DNA from: Cryptosporangium phraense
GTDB lineage: Bacteria; Actinomycetota; Actinomycetes; Mycobacteriales; Cryptosporangiaceae
Reading direction: 5' to 3'
Length of the DNA: 64,000 bases
Assembly (NCBI RefSeq): GCF_006912135.1
Contig: NZ_VIRS01000016.1
Span: 142,685-206,684, forward strand
The notes beneath the pieces are model-generated. The model was not told the DNA's origin, did no database searches, and saw nothing but the letters and a program-made list of their open reading frames with translations. Numbering within the stretch: the stretch's first letter is position 1; every line of letters begins with the position of its first letter. Positions 8,683 to 16,324 of the stretch are shown here, in pieces. Position numbers and translations under genes: made by a program.

Positions 8683-9945
8683 GTGCCGCTCCGCCGTGAC
8701 CTGCTCCGCCGTGTCGAACCCGCCGGGAGGTTCGCCGTGTTACCTGGCAAGTCGCCGCCGCGGGGCGCGTTTCCTGCGGATCCGGCCCTCGACCGGCAGC
8801 GGCAGGCCGCTTGGCGAGAACGCAGCGTCGAGCGGATGCGGGCGTCACGGGAACAACGGCTGGCCCAGCTCGCGAGAAAACGCGTTGCTCTGGACCGCGC
8901 CCGAGCCGACTACCGGACGATCGACACCGGCGATGTCCCGGAGATTCGGATCCTGCCCGGCTTCACGCGGCTGAGCACGATGCGCGTGCGTGACCCCGCC
9001 GACAAGGACATCGCGGTCGATGCCGATCCTGACTACCGCGACCGGCAGGCGGCCGAGGTCGCCAGCAGGCCACCGGCGACCCGCCTGGTCCATCGGCGCT
9101 CCAACTCGCTGGCGTTCTACCTGACCACGGTCTACGTCGCGCACCTACGCGCCGATCCGTCGCGCCCGGGGATGCGACCGGTCTTCGTCAACGACCTCGC
9201 CAATCTTCGTAGCCGGCCAGAGGCCGGCCCGTCCTGGGCGTCTCTGGCCGCGCTGACCGCTCCGAGAGAGCCCCGCGCCCGTCGCGCCCAAGTCCACCGT
9301 GCGCTGGACTCCCTGGAAGCCGCGGGCTTGGTGGCTCTCCATCCGCCCGGAACCCGCTACCGATACGAGCAGTGGCAGTTACTGCAAGAAGATGGAAGCG
9401 GCCAGCGGTACCGCGTGCCGCCCGAAAAGAGCCCCACCGGGCTAAGACTTCCCGCCACGTTCTTCTGGAACGGCTGGCATCTGGTCTTGGAGCCGGCCGA
9501 GCTGGTGATGCTACTGGCCGTCCTCGACCAGCACTGGCGACTCAACTACGACCCAGCCCAGAACAGGCCACCGCGGGCCACGGTCGCGCTCCCACGGACC
9601 GTGCGCTGGGGCCACTACGGCATCAGCGGAGAGGTGTATCTCCACGCCCAGCAACTCGTCGAGTTCGGCCTCCTCGAATTCCACGACCCCATGCCACACC
9701 GGCGACGAGGAAAACTCCCCGCCCACGGCGCGGAAGCAAACCCCAGCCGGGAAGACCTCAAAGCCGATACCGAAGCCAACGGCGATGTCCATACCGGGCA
9801 GCCCCCACCGAAAGAGCCCTACCAGTTCGGACCCGTCGACCCGTCGACCTTCAACCGTGACCCAATCGCCGTCGTCACCGACACCCTGACCGCCTACCCG
9901 ATCCCGTCACGTCTCCAGGACGACGAAGACCTCCTCTGGTCGTAG
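8683..9945 (+). CDS. Hypothetical DNA-binding-like protein, possible winged helix, 420 aa
   Basis: GAGGAGAGG precedes the GTG at 8683 at about 9 nt. The N-terminal 90 residues are a charged Arg-rich coil. Residues of about 130-220 look like a winged-helix module, with SNSLAFYLTTVYVAHL followed by RAQVHRALDSLEAAGLVAL and a wing-like GTRYRYEQW. A second, similar helical module follows (LVMLLAVLDQHWRL ... VYLHAQQLVEFGLLEF). Two such modules in tandem occur in plasmid replication initiators and partition regulators, so a role in element maintenance is possible but unproven. The C-terminus is acidic. Confidence 0.55.
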   Translation: MPLRRDLLRRVEPAGRFAVLPGKSPPRGAFPADPALDRQRQAAWRERSVERMRASREQRLAQLARKRVALDRARADYRTIDTGDVPEIRILPGFTRLSTMRVRDPADKDIAVDADPDYRDRQAAEVASRPPATRLVHRRSNSLAFYLTTVYVAHLRADPSRPGMRPVFVNDLANLRSRPEAGPSWASLAALTAPREPRARRAQVHRALDSLEAAGLVALHPPGTRYRYEQWQLLQEDGSGQRYRVPPEKSPTGLRLPATFFWNGWHLVLEPAELVMLLAVLDQHWRLNYDPAQNRPPRATVALPRTVRWGHYGISGEVYLHAQQLVEFGLLEFHDPMPHRRRGKLPAHGAEANPSREDLKADTEANGDVHTGQPPPKEPYQFGPVDPSTFNRDPIAVVTDTLTAYPIPSRLQDDEDLLWS

Positions 9946-10804
9946 CCGCCCTTCGACCCCCGTACGCGAGGACGGCGATTCCAGCTCTAACCGAGAGCCC
10001 ACTGCTAGAGCGGGTTCAGTTCGCCGGCGGATGCGTGTCCAGCGCGCGTGATGATGGGCCAGAGTCGGCAATGGCGGTTGCGCGTCGGCCGCGCAGGTGG
10101 TCCCGGGATCGCGGCGCGGCGCAAATCCGCGCCCGATTACGAGAGGCCGGAGTCCGAGGTGTCGACGAACCTAGGTAGGCGACCAGAAGCAGGGCCCGAC
10201 AGCCAGCGTCCAGCCGCCGCCACCGGGTCCGCAGCTGGTTGCGGCGAGCGCGTAACTCGTCGGCCAGCAGCCGCACCGCGCGGCTGGACACGGTCATCCC
10301 CGACGGTTAGGAAAGCAACCTGGAGCTCTTGGTGGGCGATGGGTTGATCTAGGCAATCGCCTGTCCTACCAGGGGCTCCTCTCCGTGCCAGCACATGGTC
10401 TGACCTCACCTCGGTGGACACCCGGACACCCACTGCATCGGCGGCACGGACCCCGGCCGCCCGGAGCGTTGCCCGGCGTGCCGGGGTGATCGCTGCCCGT
10501 GCGGCTTCGGCATCGCCCCAGCGTTTGGACGAAACCCGTCTCTCCGGGTCATCCGAGGCCACAGCGAGCGCACATCAGAGGAAGGTCGTACGACCAATCG
10601 GCTGCTGCTTCACCGACGCTGATCCGTATCCGCGCCCCACGTCGCTTCTCTGCATCGGCTCCACATAGGGCATCGTGTTGAGGGGTCAGATCAACAACCT
10701 CGCAAGCTGCATGCCGTCTGTCGTGCCCAAGGGCGGATGTCGACTCTCGTCGTTCGCCGGAAAGCGCGGCAGGTACGGGATAGCCAGGCGGGGCGATATG
10801 TTGT
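9946..10804. other. Degenerate stretch, possible transposase remnant
   Basis: There is no intact gene. On the minus strand at about 10016-10297 a short frame (with RWRRLDAGCRALLLVAYLG) resembles the N-terminal helical domain of IS5-type DDE transposases and then loses similarity. Another minus frame at about 10380-10562 (WGDAEAARAAITPARRATLR) is also coding-like but broken. Both look like decayed genes. The transposase assignment is weak. Confidence 0.25.
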
Positions 10805-10806
10805 TT

Positions 10807-10851
10807 GCTACCCGAGGCAGTACCTGAAACTCGTGTACTGCCTCGGGTAGC
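10807..10851. terminator. Perfect 17-bp inverted repeat, probable terminator
   Basis: The arms 10807-10823 and 10835-10851 are exact reverse complements (GCTACCCGAGGCAGTAC and its mate) with an 11-nt loop. It sits 5 bp past the stop of the minus-strand gene 10856-11071, where a terminator is expected. It lacks a strong T tract. Confidence 0.6.
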
Positions 10852-10855
10852 GCTG

Positions 10856-11071
10856 CTACCTCAGGTTCTGAGCTGCGCTCAGAACCTCCTCAACAAACAT
10901 GTGGCTGCCGGCCGCGAGGTTGCTGAGGATGTAGCCCGTGCTCACGGTGACCGCCGCGAGCAAGGCTATGAAGCGAGCGGTACCGGCAGTGCTTTCCAGA
11001 GCCTGCCGGGCCGTTCGCCAGTACTCGGCGAAGAACCACCGCCAGAATCCATCCCTGGGCCGTTTCAACAA
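10856..11071 (-). CDS. Small membrane protein, 71 aa
   Basis: GAGGGGAG lies just upstream of tandem TTG codons at 11071. The product has a basic aromatic lead (MLKRPRDGFWRWFFAEYWR) and one hydrophobic segment (FIALLAAVTVSTGYILSNLA) followed by an amphipathic tail. It probably sits in the inner membrane as a single-pass protein. The perfect hairpin immediately downstream suggests a monocistronic unit. No family recognised. Confidence 0.5.
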   Translation of the reverse strand: MLKRPRDGFWRWFFAEYWRTARQALESTAGTARFIALLAAVTVSTGYILSNLAAGSHMFVEEVLSAAQNLR

Positions 11072-11423
11072 CTTCTCCCCTCACATGAATAGGCGCCCAG
11101 CGCGAGTCCTCCAATTCCGACCGCGCCGACACCGCGAACGGGGAGAACTCAGGCTGAGCGCCTGCATTCGACCTGTTGTTGCCCTGTGTGCGAGTAGTCC
11201 TATTGAGCCCCGAGTCGGGAGGCTCACCTCGCCCGGCCTGCGTGCCTGACTCACGCGCCGCATCCGCAGACCTGCCGGACGCTGGCAGTCTGCCCGCCGC
11301 GGTAGCCGATCTCAACCCCGCCCCGAATCACGGTGACAAGCGACGTACGTCCCCGATGCACCGCAGCTCGGACCCAGATACGACCTCGGTGGCCGGGTTC
11401 TAGCTGCGAGCCCGTCGTTCTCT

Positions 11424-11615
11424 TCATTCAGATTGAAGAGAGCTGAACTGGTGTCCGAGGACAGGCCCGGAATCTCGGTGGAACGATCCGTCGTCGCGCC
11501 GTACAGCCTCTACCGGCATGGGCGGAATCGCGCAAGAATCAGGCATCGGTCGGACCTCTAGGGGCCGCCGGACTTTGACACTGAACACAGCACTCATATT
11601 GATGGTTCGAATCAT
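11424..11615 (-). CDS. Doubtful small peptide gene, 63 aa
   Basis: The frame MIRTINMSAVFSVKVRRPLE... has few Arg-rich shadows and a weak AGGA about 11 nt upstream. The sequence is Pro/Val/Ser-rich without a clear fold. It resembles the size of peptide precursors, but no maturation genes are near. Reported as a candidate only. Confidence 0.22.
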   Translation of the reverse strand: MIRTINMSAVFSVKVRRPLEVRPMPDSCAIPPMPVEAVRRDDGSFHRDSGPVLGHQFSSLQSE

Positions 11616-11738
11616 GCACGGTGAGTCCTAACGGATATTGCCAAGTCATCCGCGTATCGAGTTCCTGCGGTTTTGCCGACAACAACTCTTCCCGTGGCGG
11701 GATGGACAAACGTATTTGTCGGCTGGCATTCTGCCGTC

Positions 11739-12407
11739 GTGCCTAGCCACCGTCCCCCACTCCAGGGAATCAGTCGCCGCGAAGTAGAGGAAGCCATCCG
11801 GGCGGCCGCGCAACGCGACATCCTCGACACGGAATCGCAAGGCCAACGCCTTAGTAGACGTCAGGCCGACGGTGACCGGCCAGAAGCCATCACAGCGCTG
11901 GCGCTACTCACGACGATCGAGCGCGCGCACGCACTCCTCGACGACCTGGCGCAGCGCGTCGCGCGCCGCGCTGTGCGCGCCGGCGCCGACTTCCCCGACC
12001 TCGGGCGAGCGATCGGAGTGACCCGCCAGGCCACACGGAGCCGGTGGCCCGATCTGGCGACACCCATTCGCCTCTACCCGTGGCTCATCGCTCACCGCAG
12101 CGAGCTGCTCAGGCTGGCCAGACGCAGCCTAGACCTTCCGTTAGCCAGCTGGGGCGTAGACGATCTGCCTGATCACGCGGCTGCGCTCGTGCGAGCAGCC
12201 GTAGCTGGGCCTCACTCCCTGATCGCCCGGGGGTACCGGAACGCAACCACCCGGAATCGCGAATGGAGGGGACGCGACCTGTTTGACATTCAGGACGGTT
12301 TGGCGTCTCTGACCCGCCTGGCCCATCGGGACCAGGCGACGGCGGCCCTGCTGCTGGATGATGCCGATGGGCTCCTGGAGACGATGCCGTCAGCCCTCCC
12401 GCTGTAG
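11739..12407 (+). CDS. Helix-turn-helix-containing hypothetical protein
   Basis: I use the GTG at 11739 because codons between the upstream TTG (11673) and this point do not show the local GC3 pattern. The product is all-helical. After an Arg/Glu-rich helix (SRREVEEAIRAAAQRD) there is a segment FPDLGRAIGVTRQATRSRWP that fits the helix-turn-helix of actinobacterial DNA-binding proteins of the IG..LGVSRQA type. The C-terminal half is a helical domain ending in an acidic stretch. A role as regulator or DNA-binding accessory is inference. Confidence 0.5.
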   Translation: MPSHRPPLQGISRREVEEAIRAAAQRDILDTESQGQRLSRRQADGDRPEAITALALLTTIERAHALLDDLAQRVARRAVRAGADFPDLGRAIGVTRQATRSRWPDLATPIRLYPWLIAHRSELLRLARRSLDLPLASWGVDDLPDHAAALVRAAVAGPHSLIARGYRNATTRNREWRGRDLFDIQDGLASLTRLAHRDQATAALLLDDADGLLETMPSALPL

Positions 12408-12780
12408 AGCGCACGACGATGGTGGCGGCCATGGCACTGGCGATCAGGGCACAACAGGGCGGAGGCTAAGCGGCGCATACCGGCGGCTGTCTCGCGGGAC
12501 ATGGTGCAGGCGTCGGTAGCGGGCGGCACGCCCGGAGAGGTTTCGCCGACGGCGGTACGGTCTGCTCAGGCCGACACCCGCGCGGCGCTGGCACTGCCGT
12601 GGTGGTGGCTCGCCCGGTCGGGGTGTTTCGCCGGTCAGCTCGCCGCGCTAGTCCGCGGATGGTGGCAGGTCTTCGGTGAGCGAATCCATCGGCCAGAGCT
12701 CAACCACTGGGCCTTGCGTGGCCGCGGGGAGCGGAAGCACGTGGAGAGTCAGCAGCCGTGGATTCTGTCTAGGTTGCCGG
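12408..12780. other. Gene-poor stretch
   Basis: Short frames only. A plus-strand stretch with ALALPWWWLARSGCFAG is hydrophobic but lacks a start context and continues into basic noise. I see no RNA gene or repeat. Confidence 0.3.
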
Positions 12781-13117
12781 TCATGGCTGGCCGGTGGCGA
12801 TCGCGGCGAGCAGCGCGCCGGCGCGGCCGAGGGCGTCTTCGAGGGCGAGGATTTCGTGGCGCAGGCTAAGCGGTACGCGCTGACGTTCCCAGCCGGACAC
12901 GGTCTGGTCGGGTGGGCGGGTGGCCCAGAGGGTCTTCGCCCGGCCCGGCGGGCATCACCTCGTGCAGTCGGTAGAACGTCCGGGTGTGCCGCAACCGGTC
13001 CTCACGGAAGGGCTGGCGGACCTCGCGCTCATCGCAGCCCGTGGTCCGGATTCGGTGTGGGTGTCCGTTGATGACGAGCGTGGCGAGGTAAGCAGCGATA
13101 GGGCGACGGTCGTACAT
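12781..13117 (-). pseudogene. Frameshifted gene for small helix-rich protein
   Basis: The frame starting at ATG 13117 (MYDRRPIAAYLATLVINGHP) is coding-like up to TFYRLHEVMP near 12960. There, coding character switches to another frame that reads KTLWATRPPDQTVSGWERQR and then a helix LSLRHEILALEDALGRAGAL to a TGA at 12781. The second part has the look of an XRE-type DNA-binding end (TVSGWERQRVPLS). One indel near 12955-12965 would restore a single reading frame of about 112 residues. Either a real pseudogene or a sequencing error. Confidence 0.5.
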
Positions 13118-13169
13118 GACCGCATCATACGAACATGCGTTCGATACGTCGAAGTATCGGCGGCGATCC

Positions 13170-13586
13170 TCACCCATGGTTGTAGACGTCTCCGTAGCAG
13201 GCTTCGATCCACAGCACGTAGAACGTGTCGCCAACCTTGTAGCCGACTGCAGGCAGGTTGCCTTCGTGGCGGACGACCATGTACTTGTTTTGCGCTAACG
13301 CGTCTGGGGCGACCTTCTTGATCTGGTGGGCAGGAAGGTACTCGAAACCGAGACCGTGCTTCTGGTGCAGCTGAAGTTCCGCCCAGGTGAAGCGGGATCG
13401 CTTGGCCCACTTCACCAAGAACTCCGAACGTTGCCCCTCCGAAAGCTCCTCTACTCCATACCCCTGCCGGACGTGCCGAAGGCACAGCGAGGGGTAGCCC
13501 GACGCGGCGTCACCGGATTTCTCCTGCAAGGTCTCACCGGTGCCCCCCGGACGAGTTCCCTTGCCCTTCTTCTTGCCGCCGCCCAT
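13170..13586 (-). CDS. Candidate toxin partner of Panacea antitoxin
   Basis: The ATG at 13586 overlaps the stop of the upstream Panacea gene (TGATG), so the two are translationally coupled. The 138-residue product has a Lys/Gly-rich N-terminus, then a segment starting FTWAELQLHQKHGLGFEYLP and a late NKYMVVRHEGNLPAVGYKVG that runs into a strand (FYVLWI) and ends in a short tyrosine-containing tail. This arrangement (helix with WxxL...HGLGxE, then a GYxxGxxFxVLWI strand) occurs in small proteins encoded beside antitoxins and fits a compact RNase-like toxin fold. The toxin assignment rests mainly on position and size; the activity is not known. Confidence 0.6.
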   Translation of the reverse strand: MGGGKKKGKGTRPGGTGETLQEKSGDAASGYPSLCLRHVRQGYGVEELSEGQRSEFLVKWAKRSRFTWAELQLHQKHGLGFEYLPAHQIKKVAPDALAQNKYMVVRHEGNLPAVGYKVGDTFYVLWIEACYGDVYNHG

Positions 13587-14050
13587 CAGGCGGTAGGCGC
13601 GAAGAACTCGCGGAGCGCGTCCTGGCTGATCACCATGTTCCACTCACCGCGGTCGAACGCTTCCTTCCACGGCCGTTCACTGTGCGTCCGCTGACGCAGC
13701 GCCCACGCCGCGTACTTGGCGTAGGTGTTCCAAACCTTGATGAGGTGCTGTTCGACGTCGCGATAATCGTCCCAGTCGAAAGACTCAGCGACGGCCCGCT
13801 CGGTGTCGATCGGCCCGGCGCCGAAGTGCTTGAGCCTGTGGTACTCATTCGGAACCACGGGCCCGTGCGCCCACGCCTGAATCTCATCGGAGAACAGCGG
13901 CTTGCCATGCTCGCCCAGGTAATGGCCCTGCGCGTAGTACAGGAGTTTCTGCAGCTTGAGGTTGGTCAGGCCCGGATCTTCACCGGTCTCCTCGTCGGCC
14001 CACATCAGGAGCCAGTTCGCGATGTCCTGCGCGCTGCGCACGTTCGCCAC
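13586..14050 (-). CDS. Panacea-domain (SocA-like) antitoxin
   Basis: The 154-residue protein carries the Panacea/SocA domain (PF13274, formerly DUF4065): AQDIANWLLMWADEE, then TNLKLQKLLYYAQGHYL, FSDEIQAWAHGPVVPNEYH and the WKEAF segment near the end. Panacea is a promiscuous antitoxin domain that neutralises many unrelated toxins, usually encoded next to it. In phages the related GepA/SocA-type proteins also occur alone. Here it is the first gene of a two-gene unit, antitoxin before toxin. Its position in a mobile island fits a stabilisation or anti-phage role. Confidence 0.85.
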   Translation of the reverse strand: MANVRSAQDIANWLLMWADEETGEDPGLTNLKLQKLLYYAQGHYLGEHGKPLFSDEIQAWAHGPVVPNEYHRLKHFGAGPIDTERAVAESFDWDDYRDVEQHLIKVWNTYAKYAAWALRQRTHSERPWKEAFDRGEWNMVISQDALREFFAPTA

Positions 14051-14360
14051 CCATCCTCCAGTCGCGGTTCTTTAGCTGCTCTTATGGTTAACCAGCCTAC
14101 GGGGTCACGGCATTCCAAGGGGTGCACGTTACGGGTTCGACGCCGAAGTACACGTGCCCGCGCCCTGTGGATGACGCCAGCAGGCAGCGAGCTGAATCTG
14201 TCACGCTGATGCGGTCGTCCGGGACGGGGATCCCGACCGGGCACCGGCCACACCTACGGGAGGTGGGGCGCCCGCGTCCGGAGCGCACCCCCGGGCGGCC
14301 TCAGGACCACGCGATCCGCACCGATGGAGCATTGACGTCTGCCATCGGCTCGGGGGTTCC
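14051..14360. other. Intergenic stretch with no supported gene
   Basis: Contains the upstream region of the Panacea operon (reading left) and of the small membrane protein gene at 14361 (reading right). No structured element recognised. Confidence 0.35.
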
Positions 14361-14636
14361 GTGACGAAGCTCAGCCAGCACGAACGCGCCGCCGACCAGG
14401 CGTGGAAGGCGGGGATCCAAGGGCCGGGCAACGCCGCCTTCCTGAGCGCGATCCTGGCCGCGCTCTCCCTCGTCGGCGGCGTATTCGCTTCCGCCTTCCT
14501 TGGGGACGGCACCCCGTTCATCGTCGGCCTTGCCGGCTGCATGCAGCTCTACCTAGTACGCGTCGTGTTCCGCTGGATGGAGGCGAGGTTCAAGCAGACG
14601 GAACAGCTCATCCAGCACCTGCTGGTGGACGACTGA
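14361..14636 (+). CDS. Small membrane protein, 91 aa
   Basis: Starts at GTG 14361. Residues 1-25 are polar (KLSQHERAADQAWKAG), then two hydrophobic segments (NAAFLSAILAALSLVGGVFA and TPFIVGLAGCMQLYLVRVVF) are followed by a charged helix (FRWMEARFKQTEQLIQHLL). The fold is a two-helix membrane hairpin with cytoplasmic ends. No family recognised. It is the first of three consecutive plus-strand genes for membrane proteins (14361, 14793, 15301). Confidence 0.55.
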   Translation: MTKLSQHERAADQAWKAGIQGPGNAAFLSAILAALSLVGGVFASAFLGDGTPFIVGLAGCMQLYLVRVVFRWMEARFKQTEQLIQHLLVDD

Positions 14637-14792
14637 GCCGGGGTGCTGCCCGCGCCTGGGGTAGTGGGTTGGTCCGGCCGAAGAGCCGGCCCGTCGACAC
14701 CCACCCCGACGGGCGGTCTCGGTGTGCTGACCGTTCGGTCAGTGGGCATCCCTCGAACGTCGGCACGGTAGGTGCGTCGCTACTGTCCGCAC

Positions 14793-15041
14793 GTGCGCAC
14801 CGTGCCCTGGTGGCTTGCTCTCGCCCTTGCCCTCGTCGTCGGCGCCGGCGCATCCGCGGCCACCTTCGCGGCGACCACGTACCTCACTGACCCGTCCGCC
14901 GCGCCGATCTCAGCCGATGCGCGGAAGAAAGCCGTCGAAGCCTGCGACAGCTGGAGGTGCCGCAATGTGCCTGATGCAGTCCAACGCGCCGGCGAAGCCC
15001 TCGCGTTGGACGAGCGGTACCGGCCCCTCACCAAGCGATAG
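14793..15041 (+). CDS. Small single-pass membrane protein, 82 aa
   Basis: The GTG at 14793 gives a product that begins directly with a membrane helix (TVPWWLALALALVVGAGASA), followed by an extracytoplasmic domain of about 55 residues. That domain has two Cys residues (AVEACDSWRCRNV) which may form a disulfide. It resembles a signal-anchored exported helical peptide. No family recognised. Confidence 0.5.
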   Translation: MRTVPWWLALALALVVGAGASAATFAATTYLTDPSAAPISADARKKAVEACDSWRCRNVPDAVQRAGEALALDERYRPLTKR

Positions 15042-15300
15042 CCGCTGACCAGGAACGCCGCGACAACCCGTTGACGGGTTCTGCAGCCGTGGGAGTTGAA
15101 TGCAAAGCGATCGACGGGAAATCCGCGTTCACCTACCGCTGACACGACCGGCGACCTGGACCGCGATCGAACCAACCAACGTGCGTAGGCGTGCTCGGCG
15201 GCAGCCTGCACAATCACCCCCGGTTTGCTTCCCGAGTCGCTCTACGGAGCAACCTCGAGCATTGCCTCAGCCTGGAGCGAAAGCGGTCGATCCGCGGGGC

Positions 15301-16245
15301 ATGCGAGGAACAGCCAACCTTGACGACGTCCCATTAGGCGTCTCCATTGGCGCCCGCCGACCCGCCGTGTTCCGGTGGACACCGGTACCGGCGGTTCTCC
15401 TTGTCGCGGCGGTGGCGGTGATCGCCGCGCTCGCAGTCGTTGCCGGATGGAACTCCGGCGGTGACCGGTGGGAGCGGGCCGCAACTGGTGCCGGCGCGGT
15501 GATCGCGTTCGCCGGGCTGGTGCTCACGCTGGCTCGCCACGAGCGAATCCGTGCGTATACCGAACTGGCGCGGATGACCGCAGAAGCGTTGAGCGCGTGG
15601 AACGGCCTCAAGGTCGCCACGGGCATCAACCAGGCGATTGAAGGCAACATCGGCGTCGCCCGCGAGACATTCCTTTCGCCGAGCGAGGGAGCGCACCAGA
15701 ATGCCGCCTTGGAACTCGGCCAGTTGGAGGAGGCGCTTCGTTCGGTTGAGCCGCTCTCTCGTCCCGCGGACCTCGCGAAGGTCGACACGTGGCTCAATGA
15801 GCGCTATGACCATGTCTTCGACCTCAACCAAGAGGTTGTCAAGCTGCTGCATTCGGCCGGCTACACCGGCTTCGAGAAGGACGGACAGAAACCCCGCGAG
15901 CAGATCGTCGCCGCGCGCGCCGACTGGGAAAGGACTGTCCAGACGGCGCGATCGCAGGCCGCCCGCTGGGAGCCGGTCGCGGGCATGATCCACGCTGCCG
16001 ACCGACTCGTGCAGTACTGGGTGGTGCTGGCGTTGAACGATCCGCGATACGCCAACCAAGACGAGGCCTTCAAGGCCGAGCGCAAGCGCGCGTTCGAACA
16101 GGCGGAGGACGCCGTGGAGCGGATGGGCTGCGCGGTGGCGACCCGTCGTCTCGGCCAATCGTGGTGGCGCGTCGTGCTGCTACGGGCGACGACAGGACAC
16201 GCCGGGATCCGCTCACTCGACGCAGCGAAGGACGTCATCCCCTAG
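15301..16245 (+). CDS. Membrane protein with large cytoplasmic helical domain
   Basis: The ATG at 15301 gives 314 residues; an open upstream extension to 15100 is not coding-like. Two membrane helices lie near residues 25-80 (VPAVLLVAAVAVIAALAVVA and AGAVIAFAGLVLTLAR). They are followed by about 220 residues of long charged helices. Two-helix anchors with a cytoplasmic helical body are common in island proteins that respond to infection or stress, but no sequence motif here supports that. The adjacent minus-strand DUF4365 gene converges on it, 79 bp apart. Confidence 0.55.
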   Translation: MRGTANLDDVPLGVSIGARRPAVFRWTPVPAVLLVAAVAVIAALAVVAGWNSGGDRWERAATGAGAVIAFAGLVLTLARHERIRAYTELARMTAEALSAWNGLKVATGINQAIEGNIGVARETFLSPSEGAHQNAALELGQLEEALRSVEPLSRPADLAKVDTWLNERYDHVFDLNQEVVKLLHSAGYTGFEKDGQKPREQIVAARADWERTVQTARSQAARWEPVAGMIHAADRLVQYWVVLALNDPRYANQDEAFKAERKRAFEQAEDAVERMGCAVATRRLGQSWWRVVLLRATTGHAGIRSLDAAKDVIP

Positions 16246-16324
16246 GAGGCCGACCGGAAGGACGACCGTCCAACTGATGCCCGAAGACCCCGAGGCCACG
16301 CGCCACCTGCCGGACGGTCAGCTG

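Noticed and set aside
7997..8974. Long plus-strand frame spanning the divergent membrane gene at 8314
   Set aside because: Composition is Ser/Arg/Pro-rich and it overlaps two better-supported genes with ribosome-binding sites.
10016..10297. Intact IS5-type transposase
   Set aside because: Only a possible N-terminal helical domain is seen; no DDE residues, no terminal inverted repeats or target duplication.
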